A DNA stretch of 64,000 bases from Haematospirillum jordaniae (GCF_001611975.1 NZ_CP014525.1:798001-862000), one strand, 5' to 3'. Shown: positions 26,744-36,221, counted from the first letter of the stretch. The notes: generated by a model not told the origin, from the sequence alone. Numbers and translations: made by a program.

Positions 26744-28144
26744 GTGAAACCTGTAAACCCCGTTTTTATTTCGGGGCGTGAGGTTCATCCCGTTGTTGAG
26801 GGCGGCAAGGGCATTGCCGTTTCGACCGGAACCTCCGCCGGGGCTTTTGCTGCAGCCGGGGCGGTTGGCACCTTTTCTGGTGTTAATGCTGATTTTTATG
26901 ACGAGAACGGGAAGCTTATTCCCGTTGTCTACAGCGGGAAGACACGTGCTGAACGCCACGAAGAGCTGGTTGCCATGGGAATACGTGGTGCCGTTGCCCA
27001 AGCGCGTATAGCTCATGACATATCAGGTGGCCAAGGGCGGCTGCACATGAATGTCCTGTGGGAAATGGGCGGGGCAGAGCGCATCTTGGAAGGGGCACTG
27101 GCTGGTGCATCCGGCTTGATACACGGCGTAACGTGTGGTGCGGGTATGCCCTATCGGGTTGCTGAAATTGCCGCAGCCCACAAGGCCTGGTACTACCCGA
27201 TTGTCTCGTCGGCCCGTGCGTTCCGTGCGCTGTGGAAGCGTAGCTATCACAAGATCCCCGAATGGCTGGGCGGTGTTGTTTACGAGGACCCGTGGCTTGC
27301 GGGTGGGCATAACGGTCTTTCCAATGTCGAAGATCCGCTGCAACCCCAGGACCCGTACCCCCGTGTACGGGAGCTGCGGGATATGATGCGTTCTCTTGGG
27401 GCCCCTGAAATTCCGGTCTTTATGGCGGGTGGTGTCTGGTTCCTGCGTGAGTGGGCAGATTGGCTTGATAATCCAGAGATTGGGCCGGTTGCATTCCAGT
27501 TCGGGACCCGGCCTCTGTTGACACGTGAAAGCCCGATATCCGATGCTTGGAAGCGCCGCTTGCTGACCCTCAAGCAGGGCGACATCCTTTTGCATCGCTT
27601 CAGTCCAACGGGCTTTTACTCGTCGGCCGTTCGCAATCCATTCCTGCAGGAGCTTGAAGCGCGTAGTGGGCGGCAGATTTCTTATGCCCGTGAAGCTGCT
27701 GATGGCCTAAGTGAGGCCGTTCAGGTTGGTGCCCGTGGGCGTGACATTTATGTTGCGCCCCAGGATCGCGCCAAGGTTCTTGAGTGGGTGGCGCAAGGCT
27801 TTACGCAGGGAATACGAACCCCTGACGGTACAATGGTTTTTGTGACCGAGGCGGATGCCCGGCAGATCATGACAGACCAGAAGAACTGTATGGGCTGCCT
27901 TTCTGCCTGCTCATTTTCCAATTGGTCCCAGCATGGCGACGGGTACTCAACGGGCAGGCCGGCAGATCCGCGCAGTTTCTGTATTCAGAAAACCCTGCAG
28001 AGTATTGCCCATGGGGCAGACCCGGAACATGAGTTGATGTTTGCAGGGCATAATGCGTATCGTTTCGGGGAGGATCCATTCTACCAGGATGGTTTCATAC
28101 CAACAGTTTCCCAGCTTGTGGAACGGATCCTCGCTGGCGACTGA
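26744..28144 (+). CDS. Nitronate monooxygenase-like flavoprotein with cysteine cluster
   Basis: About 466 residues. It matches the NAD(P)H-dependent flavin oxidoreductase / 2-nitropropane dioxygenase-like family: a TIM barrel with GGKGIAVSTGTSAG, GASGLIHGVTCGAGMPYRV, IPVFMAGGVW and GPVAFQFGTRPLLT. It is longer than ordinary nitronate monooxygenases (about 320-350). The extra C-terminal part has a CMGCLSAC cluster (CxxCxxxC) and a later FCIQK Cys, which could bind a metal or Fe-S cluster. GTG 26744 has GGGAG eight bases upstream; ATG 26729, five codons earlier, has no Shine-Dalgarno. The true substrate is unknown. The preceding 193 bp hold no recognised feature. Confidence 0.8.
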   Translation: MKPVNPVFISGREVHPVVEGGKGIAVSTGTSAGAFAAAGAVGTFSGVNADFYDENGKLIPVVYSGKTRAERHEELVAMGIRGAVAQARIAHDISGGQGRLHMNVLWEMGGAERILEGALAGASGLIHGVTCGAGMPYRVAEIAAAHKAWYYPIVSSARAFRALWKRSYHKIPEWLGGVVYEDPWLAGGHNGLSNVEDPLQPQDPYPRVRELRDMMRSLGAPEIPVFMAGGVWFLREWADWLDNPEIGPVAFQFGTRPLLTRESPISDAWKRRLLTLKQGDILLHRFSPTGFYSSAVRNPFLQELEARSGRQISYAREAADGLSEAVQVGARGRDIYVAPQDRAKVLEWVAQGFTQGIRTPDGTMVFVTEADARQIMTDQKNCMGCLSACSFSNWSQHGDGYSTGRPADPRSFCIQKTLQSIAHGADPEHELMFAGHNAYRFGEDPFYQDGFIPTVSQLVERILAGD

Positions 28145-28198
28145 TTGTAGGCCTGCTGGTGCCGGGGTGGGGGATCCCGGTTCCAGTAGGATTGCAGG

Positions 28199-28645
28199 AT
28201 GTGGACGAGAGCAATGGCAATGCCGATAAAAGCACAAACAGACTACCGTGGCTTGTCGGAGCGGCTTCAGGCTGTTGGGCTGCGACTAACCCGTCAGCGT
28301 TTGGCCCTTGCCCGGCTTTTGTTCGGCGATGGTTCCTGCCATCGCCATATATCCGCGGAAGAGCTCCACATAGAAGCCATGGATCATCAGGTTCGTGTGT
28401 CCTTGGCAACGGTTTACAACACGTTGCACCAGTTTACGGATGCAGGTTTATTGCGGGAAATCGCCGTTGAGTCTGGGCGGTCCTATTTTGATACCAATAC
28501 AAGCGCGCACCATCATTTCTATTTTGAAAAGTCTCGCCAGTTACACGATATCCCGTGGGATCAGGTCGTCCTTTCTCAGCTTCCTGCCCCCCCCGATGGA
28601 CGCCAGATCGTTTGTGTGGATGTTGTAATAAGAATTGATGGGTAA
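28199..28645 (+). CDS. irr: Irr-type iron response regulator (Fur family)
   Basis: The protein has 148 residues. It has a Fur winged helix (LRLTRQRLALARLLF, RVSLATVYNTLHQFTDAGLL) followed by ESGRSYFDTNTSAHHHFYFE, the signature of Irr with a His triad (104-106) that contacts haem in rhizobial Irr. Irr controls haem and iron genes in response to haem status. The N-terminal haem regulatory motif of Bradyrhizobium Irr is absent, as in most Irr. The start may be any of three nearby ATGs (28199, 28214, 28220). It gives the window a second Fur-family iron regulator besides fur. Confidence 0.85.
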   Translation: MWTRAMAMPIKAQTDYRGLSERLQAVGLRLTRQRLALARLLFGDGSCHRHISAEELHIEAMDHQVRVSLATVYNTLHQFTDAGLLREIAVESGRSYFDTNTSAHHHFYFEKSRQLHDIPWDQVVLSQLPAPPDGRQIVCVDVVIRIDG

Positions 28646-28747
28646 GCAGCAGGCAAATAGCCTTCTGTTGTTATATGGAACGACTTCGGTTGTGGCCCTG
28701 AATTCTGTACACCAGCACGTTTTTGTGGCACACATACAACTCTTCAT

Positions 28748-30139
28748 ATGGGTCCGGAGGGTGTCTGTATGCTGCCTGTATCATGGCGGTCCGAGCTGGT
28801 TGCCACCTCGGTTCTTGCTTGGCCCCTGATTCTGGGCGGGCTGGCCCAAGTTGTCATGGGCGCTGTGGATGTCATGATGATCGGACGCTTGGGGCCCGAT
28901 GCTGTGGCGGCCTCCTCTCTTGCTACCAGCTTTCTTTGTCTGGCTCTTCCTGTCGGTTTTGGCCTTGGCGCTGCGGTCTCAGCCATGGTTGCCATTGCTT
29001 TGGGAAGGGGACTCCATCGCGTTCGTGAAACCCGAAGAACAGCGCGCCAGGCCTTCTGGATTATCGTTCTGTCTATCATACCGGTCTGGTTCGGTATGAG
29101 TTACGCTGAAAACTTCTTCCTTGCCATCGGGCAGCAGCCACTATTGGCTGTGATGGCTGCGGACTATGTTCAGGTAAGCCTGTGGGGCATGTTGCCGCTG
29201 TGGGGTTTTCTGGTTCTGCGCTCCTTGTGTACGACCTTGGGGTATCCGCTTGTGTCTATGGTGGTGACAGCGGTGGCTATTCCCCTGAATGCGGCACTCA
29301 ACTGGGTCCTGATCTATGGCAATGCAGGCTTTGAACCGCTTGGTATCAGGGGGGCTGCCTTGGCGACGGTCAGCGTGGATATCCTGATGTGCCTAGCGCT
29401 GTTTCTGTATGTTCTTGTTCATCCAAGGCTGCGGCGCTTTGGTTTGTTTGTTGAGGTCTGGAGGCATGACTGGTCTCGTTTCTTTGAACTACTCCGTTTT
29501 GCTGTGCCCGTTGTTGCCGCCTATGGTCTTGAGTTCTGCGCCTTTACAACAGCGACATTCATGATGGGCCTTGTGGGGCCGCTGGAGCTGGCGGCACATG
29601 CAATTGTTATCAATGTCATCACAGTTCTGTACATGGTGCCCGTGGGTTTGTCACAGGCGGCAACGGTCCGGGTTGGTCTGGCCCGTGGTGCCCTGAATAC
29701 AGTGGCCATAACCCGCGCAGGGTGGGTTCCCCTGTCCATGGGCATGGCTTTCATGGCCCTGTGTGCAGCGTGTGTTGTTCTGTTTCCCGATGTGATTGTG
29801 GCCCTGTTTATGGGGAAAAACACGCGCGGGTCGGAACAGGTTCTTGGCCTTGCAACGGCGTATTTGCAGATATGCGCCTTGTTCCAGATCTTTGACGGAA
29901 TTCAGAGTGTTTCGTCGGGTGTTTTGCGTGGCCTCAAGGATGCAACGGTCCCGATGATTTGCATGGGAACAGGGTTCTGGGTGCTTGGTCTTCCCCTTGC
30001 TGCCCTGATGGCCTTCCCCCTTGGCCTTGGGGGGGCGGGAATATGGTATGGGTTGGCAATTGGCCTAGGGTGTGTTGCCCTGATGCTGATGGTCCGCTGG
30101 ATGCGTCGGGATCGTTGGGCCATGCTGCCTGCACGCTGA
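28748..30139 (+). CDS. MATE-family multidrug/Na+ antiporter
   Basis: The protein has 463 residues with about 12 hydrophobic helices in two homologous six-helix halves. The first half has GGLAQVVMGAVDVMMIGRLGPDAVAASSLA, the typical MATE start; the second half has VPVGLSQAATVRVG and SVSSGVLRGLKDATVPM. It should export cationic drugs or metabolites at the inner membrane by Na+ or H+ exchange (NorM type). The ATG at 28748 lacks a strong ribosome site; an ATG at residue 8 is a second choice. It is convergent with thiC, with a hairpin between them. Confidence 0.9.
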   Translation: MGPEGVCMLPVSWRSELVATSVLAWPLILGGLAQVVMGAVDVMMIGRLGPDAVAASSLATSFLCLALPVGFGLGAAVSAMVAIALGRGLHRVRETRRTARQAFWIIVLSIIPVWFGMSYAENFFLAIGQQPLLAVMAADYVQVSLWGMLPLWGFLVLRSLCTTLGYPLVSMVVTAVAIPLNAALNWVLIYGNAGFEPLGIRGAALATVSVDILMCLALFLYVLVHPRLRRFGLFVEVWRHDWSRFFELLRFAVPVVAAYGLEFCAFTTATFMMGLVGPLELAAHAIVINVITVLYMVPVGLSQAATVRVGLARGALNTVAITRAGWVPLSMGMAFMALCAACVVLFPDVIVALFMGKNTRGSEQVLGLATAYLQICALFQIFDGIQSVSSGVLRGLKDATVPMICMGTGFWVLGLPLAALMAFPLGLGGAGIWYGLAIGLGCVALMLMVRWMRRDRWAMLPAR

Positions 30140-30140
30140 C

Positions 30141-30170
30141 GGGAAGGCTTCTGCTGTCCAGAGCCTTCCC
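30141..30170. terminator. Shared hairpin between convergent MATE gene and thiC
   Basis: GGGAAGGCT (30141-30149) pairs with AGCCTTCCC (30162-30170), nine perfect base pairs. Lying between the ends of two convergent genes it can serve both strands. T-runs are weak on either side. Confidence 0.6.
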
Positions 30171-30179
30171 TGCCTGACG

Positions 30180-32009
30180 TTAGCTGTCTGCCGGTGTATA
30201 CAGTTCCGCCCCATGTTCGCGGAATGTCTGGCTCATGGTCTGCATGCCCTGCTCGATCTCACGTCGGGCTTCGTTGCGGATATCCTGTGTAATCTTCATC
30301 GAACAGAATTTCGGACCACACATGGAACAGAAATGGGCTGTTTTATGCGCTTCCTTCGGAAGAGTCTGGTCGTGGAATTCCTTTGCCTTTTCCGGGTCTA
30401 GAGATAGATGGAACTGGTCCATCCAGCGGAATTCGAACCGTGCCCGTGACAGGGCGTCGTCACGGACCCTGGCCGCCGGGTGGCCCTTGGCAAGGTCAGC
30501 CGCGTGTGCGGCTATACGATAGGTTACAACGCCGGAACGTACATCTTCACGGTCGGGCAGGCCAAGGTGCTCCTTGGGGGTGACGTAACACAGCATGGAT
30601 GTCCCGAACCAGCCAATCATGGCCGCCCCGATGGCCGAGGTAATGTGGTCGTATCCGGGGGCGATATCGGTCACCAGAGGGCCGAGAGTGTAAAACGGTG
30701 CATCGCCGCAGAGCTGCTTTTGCTTGATCATATTGTCCTGAACCTTGTGCATGGGCACATGGCCAGGGCCTTCGATCATAACCTGTACATCGTGGTTCCA
30801 GGCGATGCGGGTCAGCTCGCCCAGTGTTTCCAGCTCTGCAAACTGGGCTCGGTCATTGGCATCGGCTGTCGATCCCGGACGCAGCCCGTCTCCGAGAGAG
30901 AACGACACGTCATAGGCTTTCATGATCGCACAGATGTCATCAAAATGTGTGTACAGGAAGTTCTCGCGGTGATGGGCCAGGCACCACTTTGCCATGATCG
31001 AACCCCCGCGCGACACGATACCAGTGACCCGGTCAACGGTCATCGGGATGTAAGCCAAGCGTACGCCAGCGTGAATGGTGAAGTAGTCCACGCCCTGTTC
31101 GCATTGCTCGATCAGTGTATCGCGGAAAATATCCCAGGTCAGGTCTTCCGCAATGCCCCCTACTTTCTCCAAGGCTTGGTAGATGGGGACGGTTCCGATG
31201 GGAACCGGGCTGTTGCGCAGGATCCATTCGCGGATGTTGTGGATGTTGCGTCCGGTTGACAGGTCCATGACCGTATCGGCGCCCCAGCGGATGGCCCAGA
31301 CCAGTTTCTCCACTTCTTCAGCCACGCCCGATGTTACGGCAGAGTTACCGATGTTGGCGTTGATCTTGACCAGAAAGTTCCGCCCGATGGCCATCGGCTC
31401 CAGTTCGGTGTGGTTGATATTAGCCGGAATGATGGCCCGCCCTTCCGCAACTTCCTGTCGCACCCAGTCAGGCGTGATGTCATCGGGGATGGCGGAATCC
31501 CAAGGCACACCGTCACGAGGTCCAAGCCGGTCGATGGTTTCCTGGGCCTGTTGGCGCAACAGGTTCTCCCGGATGGCGACAAATTCCATTTCCGGGGTGA
31601 TGATGCCGCGTCGTGCGTAGTGCATCTGTGTGACGTTATGTCCGTTGCAGGCGCGGCGGGGTGCCCGCTTATGCGGAAACTCCGGCACGCTGTGGATACC
31701 GGCGGCATGCCCGTTGTCTTCGGGAAGTACGGTTCTGCCGGCATAGCTCTCGGTATCTTTGCGAGCCTCGATCCAGCGGCTGCGGATATCAGGCAGGCCC
31801 TTGTCGATGGCAATCTGGACATCCGGATCGGTGTAGGGGCCCGATGTGTCATACAAGCGTACCGGGGGTTCATGGCACGAGGGATCGAGTGCGACTTCCC
31901 GGAATGGGATGCGGCTTCCTGATGGACCAGGAACATGGACTTTCCGGGACCCCGGGAGCGGTCCGACAGTAATGGCTGCGCTTTGGAAAGGTTGAAGGAC
32001 AGAATTCAT
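30180..32009 (-). CDS. thiC: Phosphomethylpyrimidine synthase ThiC
   Basis: About 609 residues. It has the ThiC barrel (IPANINHTELEPMAIG, GADTVMDLSTG, MEGPGHVPMHK, GPLVTDIAPGYDHITSAIG) and the C-terminal CSMCGPKFCSM motif, CxxCxxxxC, that binds the radical-SAM [4Fe-4S] cluster. It converts aminoimidazole ribotide to hydroxymethylpyrimidine phosphate for thiamine. The ATG at 32009 has GGGGGAG six bases upstream; a longer frame to 32132 runs through the riboswitch and is not real. Expression should be controlled by the upstream TPP riboswitch. Confidence 0.96.
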   Translation of the reverse strand: MNSVLQPFQSAAITVGPLPGSRKVHVPGPSGSRIPFREVALDPSCHEPPVRLYDTSGPYTDPDVQIAIDKGLPDIRSRWIEARKDTESYAGRTVLPEDNGHAAGIHSVPEFPHKRAPRRACNGHNVTQMHYARRGIITPEMEFVAIRENLLRQQAQETIDRLGPRDGVPWDSAIPDDITPDWVRQEVAEGRAIIPANINHTELEPMAIGRNFLVKINANIGNSAVTSGVAEEVEKLVWAIRWGADTVMDLSTGRNIHNIREWILRNSPVPIGTVPIYQALEKVGGIAEDLTWDIFRDTLIEQCEQGVDYFTIHAGVRLAYIPMTVDRVTGIVSRGGSIMAKWCLAHHRENFLYTHFDDICAIMKAYDVSFSLGDGLRPGSTADANDRAQFAELETLGELTRIAWNHDVQVMIEGPGHVPMHKVQDNMIKQKQLCGDAPFYTLGPLVTDIAPGYDHITSAIGAAMIGWFGTSMLCYVTPKEHLGLPDREDVRSGVVTYRIAAHAADLAKGHPAARVRDDALSRARFEFRWMDQFHLSLDPEKAKEFHDQTLPKEAHKTAHFCSMCGPKFCSMKITQDIRNEARREIEQGMQTMSQTFREHGAELYTPADS

Positions 32010-32016
32010 CAGGTCT

Positions 32017-32067
32017 CCCCCTGCGGATAGTTTCGGACACAACCGGATACACGCGAAGCAGGGGGGC
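32017..32067 (-). promoter_or_regulatory. Shine-Dalgarno-sequestering helix of the thiC leader
   Basis: On the minus strand, CCCCCCTGC (32067-32059) can pair with GCAGGGGG (32024-32017), which contains the thiC ribosome site. The two arms lie between the riboswitch and the start codon. This is a likely expression platform acting on translation. The idea comes from base pairing only. Confidence 0.6.
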
Positions 32068-32099
32068 ATGGAAGCTGTGTCAGCTCCTTGCTGTTCCTG

Positions 32100-32202
<103 letters not shown>

Positions 32203-32257
32203 GGAACAGCGACAGGATGGCGGTCTGCCCTGCTCCTGTCAATCACGACAACGGAAT

Positions 32258-32698
32258 TCAGTGCTGGTGCTCATTGCCCTGCAGGTTCAGCGACCACATC
32301 AAGCCAAGTACGGCACCCTTGGCCCGGGGCAGCGTTGTGCGGACCATTTCGGCCCCGATCGGCATCCAGATCAGGAAGTGGGCCCACAGGGGTGGCTCAA
32401 ACAGTTTTTCCACGGAAATGACAGCGGGCAACAGAACATGCCCCAGAAAAAGAATGGTGACCCATGGGGCCACGTCGTCGGTTCGGATGTGGTCAAAGAC
32501 TTCGCCACACCCGGTGCAAGCCGGAACAGCACCAAGATAGGAAGCAAGTAGCGGATGGTTGCCGCAGCAAGGGCAACGCAGGTTCAGCCCCCGCCAGACA
32601 GAGCGCCACACTGGACGCTGTGCGCGCAGTGTCCGGTTCTGGTGTTGGTGTTTCTCCCATTCCTTTTCCCAGGCGCTAGGTGTCGGCTTGCTGTTCAT
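32258..32698 (-). CDS. DUF983 membrane protein
   Basis: About 146 residues. It has a zinc-ribbon-like pair (LRCPCCGNHPLL and CTGCGEVFDH) and the TDDVAPWVTILFLGH block, followed by two hydrophobic helices (about 85-105 and 115-135). These fit the DUF983 family of small inner-membrane proteins. In other alphaproteobacteria such genes often lie near cytochrome oxidase assembly genes, but none is seen here. Role unknown. The start is uncertain: ATG 32698 and ATG 32734 are both possible. Confidence 0.78.
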   Translation of the reverse strand: MNSKPTPSAWEKEWEKHQHQNRTLRAQRPVWRSVWRGLNLRCPCCGNHPLLASYLGAVPACTGCGEVFDHIRTDDVAPWVTILFLGHVLLPAVISVEKLFEPPLWAHFLIWMPIGAEMVRTTLPRAKGAVLGLMWSLNLQGNEHQH

Positions 32699-32914
32699 GT
32701 CAGTCGGGCCTTGTTCATGGTGTTCAGCAGGCATGGCGTGTTCTGGTGCTCCCGGTTGCATGAGGGGGGCGGATTGCTATGGTTCGTCGGTGGTGGTGTC
32801 CCTCGCTTTGCAGCATGCGCCCTGTTGCGGTTGGCGTGAAGGCGGAACAGCGGTTGAAACGGTAGTTAAAAGGCCGTATCTACAAGACGCACGTGTCTTT
32901 TCGGGGAGAGTGCC

Positions 32915-34186
32915 GTGGGCACACCAGAACAAACGGCCTGTGGTCGGCGCATTCTGCTTGTCCTGTCGGGCGGAATTGCAGCCTGCAAGGCACCAGACCT
33001 GATACGGAGCCTGCGTGAGCGCGGGTTCTCTGTGCGGTGCGTAATGGCTCAGGCAGCAGCCCAGTTTGTCACGCCACTCACCGTCTCCGCCCTTTCGGGT
33101 GACACGGTGTACCAGGATTTGTTTTCCCTGACAGATGAAGCCCAGATGGGCCATATCCGCTTGTCGCGGGAAGCTGACCTAGTTCTTGTTGCCCCATGCA
33201 CGGCAAGTCTGATGGCGCGCATGGCGACCGGCCTAGCCGATGATTTGGCGTCTACCGTTCTTCTGGCGACGGACAAGCCGGTCATGATTGCGCCAGCCAT
33301 GAATACCAAGATGTGGGAACACCCGGCAACGCAGGCAAACCGCAGTACGCTTCTGGAGCGTGGGATCCGTATTATTGAACCCGGTGTCGGTGAACTGGCG
33401 TGTGGGGAATATGGCGTTGGCCGTATGGCCGAGGTGCCCGGAATCGTTGCGGCGGTGGAAGCTCATTTCCGGCTGCATCAATCTAGGTTTGTTCTGTCTG
33501 GCCTGAGAGCCTTGGTGACCAGTGGGCCAACGATAGAGGCCATTGATCCGGTGCGTTTCATCAGCAACCATTCCTCGGGGCGTCAGGGCCATGCTGTCGC
33601 TGCGGCTCTGGCGACGTTGGGGGCTGATGTGACCTTGGTCCACGGACCGGTCTCTCTTCCGGCTCCGCCCGGGGTATCCGCTGTGCCCGTCCAGTCTGCC
33701 CGCGAGATGTTGCAGGCCTGCCTGTCCGTGATCGAGGAGGGCAAGGTTGATGTTGCCGTTTGTGTCGCGGCTGTTGCAGACTGGTATGCACACTACACGT
33801 CGTCCAAAATCAAGAAGGGGCAGGACCCTGCGCCGCTGTCCCTGAGTTTGCACCCCAATCCGGATATTCTGGCGACCCTGTCCCGACCGGGTCCACATCG
33901 GCCACGTCTGGTGATCGGCTTTGCGGCTGAAACCGGTGATCTGGTTGAGCAGGCGCGCGCCAAGCGGCAGCGCAAGGGATGTGACTGGATATGTGCGAAC
34001 GATGTCTCCCCGGGGACTGGTACGTTCGGGGGCATGCGCAACACCGTGTATCTTGTTACTGAAACAACCGAAGAATATTGGCCTGCCATGGACAAGACCG
34101 AGGTGGCGGACCGTCTGGTACGGTCTGTCGCCTCTGCCCTTGGTTATGCCTCATCTGTTTCCTCTGCTGCCGAGAAGGTTTCCTGA
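32915..34186 (+). CDS. coaBC: Bifunctional phosphopantothenoylcysteine decarboxylase/synthetase
   Basis: The protein has 423 residues from GTG 32915 with GGGGAG upstream. The N-terminal CoaC flavoprotein has GGIAACKAPDLIR, PAMNTKMWEHP (PxMNxxMW) and the GELACGEYG catalytic Cys. The C-terminal CoaB has GPTIEAIDPVRFISNHSSGRQG, the SSKIKKG motif and GFAAET. It makes 4'-phosphopantetheine for CoA from phosphopantothenate and cysteine. dut starts three bases after its stop; coaBC-dut linkage is common. Confidence 0.95.
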   Translation: MGTPEQTACGRRILLVLSGGIAACKAPDLIRSLRERGFSVRCVMAQAAAQFVTPLTVSALSGDTVYQDLFSLTDEAQMGHIRLSREADLVLVAPCTASLMARMATGLADDLASTVLLATDKPVMIAPAMNTKMWEHPATQANRSTLLERGIRIIEPGVGELACGEYGVGRMAEVPGIVAAVEAHFRLHQSRFVLSGLRALVTSGPTIEAIDPVRFISNHSSGRQGHAVAAALATLGADVTLVHGPVSLPAPPGVSAVPVQSAREMLQACLSVIEEGKVDVAVCVAAVADWYAHYTSSKIKKGQDPAPLSLSLHPNPDILATLSRPGPHRPRLVIGFAAETGDLVEQARAKRQRKGCDWICANDVSPGTGTFGGMRNTVYLVTETTEEYWPAMDKTEVADRLVRSVASALGYASSVSSAAEKVS

Positions 34187-34188
34187 CT

Positions 34189-34683
34189 ATGACAACATCT
34201 GCTCCGACCATTCGTGTTTCTGTGGTTCGTTTGCCGCACGGGTCCGACCTCCCTTTGCCGGCATGTGCGACGGAGCTGTCTGCCGGTATGGATATGTTTG
34301 CGGCCTTGGAGAGTGCCGTGACACTTGAGCCCGGCAAGCGGGCCCTGGTGCCGACCGGTCTTGCGTTTGCGTTGCCGGCTGGCTTTGAGGCCCAGGTGCG
34401 CCCGCGCTCCGGATTGGCGGCCAAACACGGCGTGACGGTTCTGAATACACCGGGCACTATCGATGCCGACTATCGCGGCGAGGTAAAGGTTATTCTGGTT
34501 AATCTGGGTGATGAGCCCTTTGTTATTGAACACGGCATGCGTATTGCCCAGGTCATCTTTGCCCCTGTGACCCGTGCCGTATGGGCCGAGGTTGAAACAC
34601 TTCCCGCGACAGACCGGGGTGAAGGTGGTTTTGGATCAACGGGTACCCGTGCACAGGAGGACAGGGCCGTTCTGTCGTGTTGA
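34189..34683 (+). CDS. dut: dUTP diphosphatase
   Basis: About 164 residues with the five trimeric dUTPase motifs: ELSAGMDMFA, RPRSGLAAKHG, NTPGTIDADYRGEVKV, GMRIAQVIF and RGEGGFGSTG. It hydrolyses dUTP to dUMP and keeps uracil out of DNA. The ATG at 34189 has GAGAAGG upstream. The gene overlaps the next one (rrf2) by seven bases, which suggests translational coupling. Confidence 0.95.
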   Translation: MTTSAPTIRVSVVRLPHGSDLPLPACATELSAGMDMFAALESAVTLEPGKRALVPTGLAFALPAGFEAQVRPRSGLAAKHGVTVLNTPGTIDADYRGEVKVILVNLGDEPFVIEHGMRIAQVIFAPVTRAVWAEVETLPATDRGEGGFGSTGTRAQEDRAVLSC

Positions 34684-35129
34684 AGCCATCACGCAAGGCG
34701 TGGTTTGCCCTTGTGGCTGTTCTCGATATTGCCTGTCACGCGGGCGGGCAGCCTGTTCAAAGCCAGGATATCAATCACAGGCAGGGAATTCCCCGTCGTT
34801 ATCTGGAAAGATCCCTGCAGCATCTGGTTCGTTCCGGTTTGCTGCAGGGGGTCCGTGGCCCTCGTGGGGGGTATCGTCTGGCCCTTGAAAGGCGGCGTAT
34901 TACGGTTGGTGCCATCCTGCGTGCTGTCCAGGAAATGGAAGAAGAAGCTACGCACGATACTCTTCCGGATTCAGCTCTTGGGCAGGCGGTAGTGCGCCCG
35001 CTCTGGGATGATATGCAGGATGCCTTGATGAAGCGCCTTGAGGCCATTTCTATTGATGATTTATGTTTGCATGCGCGTCGGGAAGGTCTTCTCCCGGAGG
35101 CGGGACACGGTATCGATTTCACAATCTGA
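34677..35129 (+). CDS. Rrf2-family transcriptional regulator
   Basis: The protein has 150 residues from GTG 34677. Its winged helix has GQPVQSQDINHRQGIPRRYLERSLQHLVRSGLLQGVRGPRGGYRLAL, the typical Rrf2 fold. The three clustered cysteines that bind a 2Fe-2S cluster in IscR and NsrR are missing, so it is probably not an Fe-S sensor. Because cysK follows 48 bp later, it may act like CymR, a cysteine-responsive Rrf2 regulator that works with cysteine synthase; that link is inference. Confidence 0.85.
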   Translation: MLKPSRKAWFALVAVLDIACHAGGQPVQSQDINHRQGIPRRYLERSLQHLVRSGLLQGVRGPRGGYRLALERRRITVGAILRAVQEMEEEATHDTLPDSALGQAVVRPLWDDMQDALMKRLEAISIDDLCLHARREGLLPEAGHGIDFTI

Positions 35130-35177
35130 CTGTTGTGATGACTATACCGGGAATACTGTACAGCAAGGGGGATATTG

Positions 35178-36137
35178 ATGACATCCGTGACAGCTTCGTT
35201 CCGTGGCCGTATTTACGACAGTATCCTCGATACAATTGGTGCCACGCCGCTGGTTCGTCTGAGGCGTTTGGTGGCTGATGCCGGTGTTCATGCCGATCTT
35301 CTTGGCAAGTGTGAGTTCTTCAACCCTCTGGCATCGGTCAAAGACCGCATTGGCGTGGCCATGGTGGAAGCCTTGGAGGCTGAGGGGCATATCCGTAAGG
35401 GGACTGTCCTGATAGAAGCGACCTCGGGCAATACAGGTATTGCCTTGGCTTTTGTTGCCGCGGCCAAGGGATATCCCCTGATTCTGACCATGCCCGACAG
35501 CATGTCTGTTGAGAGGCGCAAGATGTTGCGGCATTTGGGGGCGAAGCTGGAGCTGACGCCGGCTGCAGAAGGAATGAAGCGGGCCGTTGCCCGTGCGGTG
35601 GAGCTTTTGAAGGAAATTCCGGGATCTGTTATGCTGCGTCAGTTTGATAACCCGGCCAACCCTGCCGTGCACCGTGCAACAACGGCCGAGGAAATCTGGG
35701 CTGATACGGCGGGTGAGGTCGATGTTGTTGTTTCCGGCATTGGAACCGGCGGGACCATAACCGGTATAGGGGAGGTTCTGAAGGCCCGGCGCCCCGGGAT
35801 CCATATCGTTGCGGTTGAACCGGAAGACAGTCCGGTCCTTTCAGGCGGTATGCCGGGTCCACACAAGATACAGGGGATTGGCGCCGGCTTTGTGCCATCT
35901 ATTCTCAATACATCCGCTTATGATGAAATCCTGCAAATTGGTAACGAGACATCTTTTGCCATGGCGCGTAAGGTTGCCCGTCTGGAGGGGGTCCCCGTTG
36001 GTATTTCCGGTGGGGCCGCACTGGCTGCTGCGCTGGAAGTTGCAGCCCGCCCGGCCTTTTCCGGGAAAAAGATCGTCGTCATTCTGCCAAGCTTTGCCGA
36101 GCGTTACCTGTCAACAGCCTTGTTTGAGGACAGTTGA
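35178..36137 (+). CDS. cysK: Cysteine synthase A
   Basis: About 319 residues. It is a PLP enzyme with the Lys in FFNPLASVKDRIG, the EATSGNTGIALA loop, GTGGTITGIGEV phosphate-binding and a C-terminal AAALEVAARPAFSGKKIVVILPS block. It makes cysteine from O-acetylserine and sulfide. ATG 35178 directly follows a GGGGGAT ribosome site. It lies downstream of the Rrf2 regulator. Confidence 0.93.
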   Translation: MTSVTASFRGRIYDSILDTIGATPLVRLRRLVADAGVHADLLGKCEFFNPLASVKDRIGVAMVEALEAEGHIRKGTVLIEATSGNTGIALAFVAAAKGYPLILTMPDSMSVERRKMLRHLGAKLELTPAAEGMKRAVARAVELLKEIPGSVMLRQFDNPANPAVHRATTAEEIWADTAGEVDVVVSGIGTGGTITGIGEVLKARRPGIHIVAVEPEDSPVLSGGMPGPHKIQGIGAGFVPSILNTSAYDEILQIGNETSFAMARKVARLEGVPVGISGGAALAAALEVAARPAFSGKKIVVILPSFAERYLSTALFEDS

Positions 36138-36221
36138 TCCTCGACAGGGGCAGGACTCTGGGCCATATCTGTACTTGGCGTGTATGCTCTTCCTTTTTCC
36201 TGCTGTTGTATGGTTCTTCTC

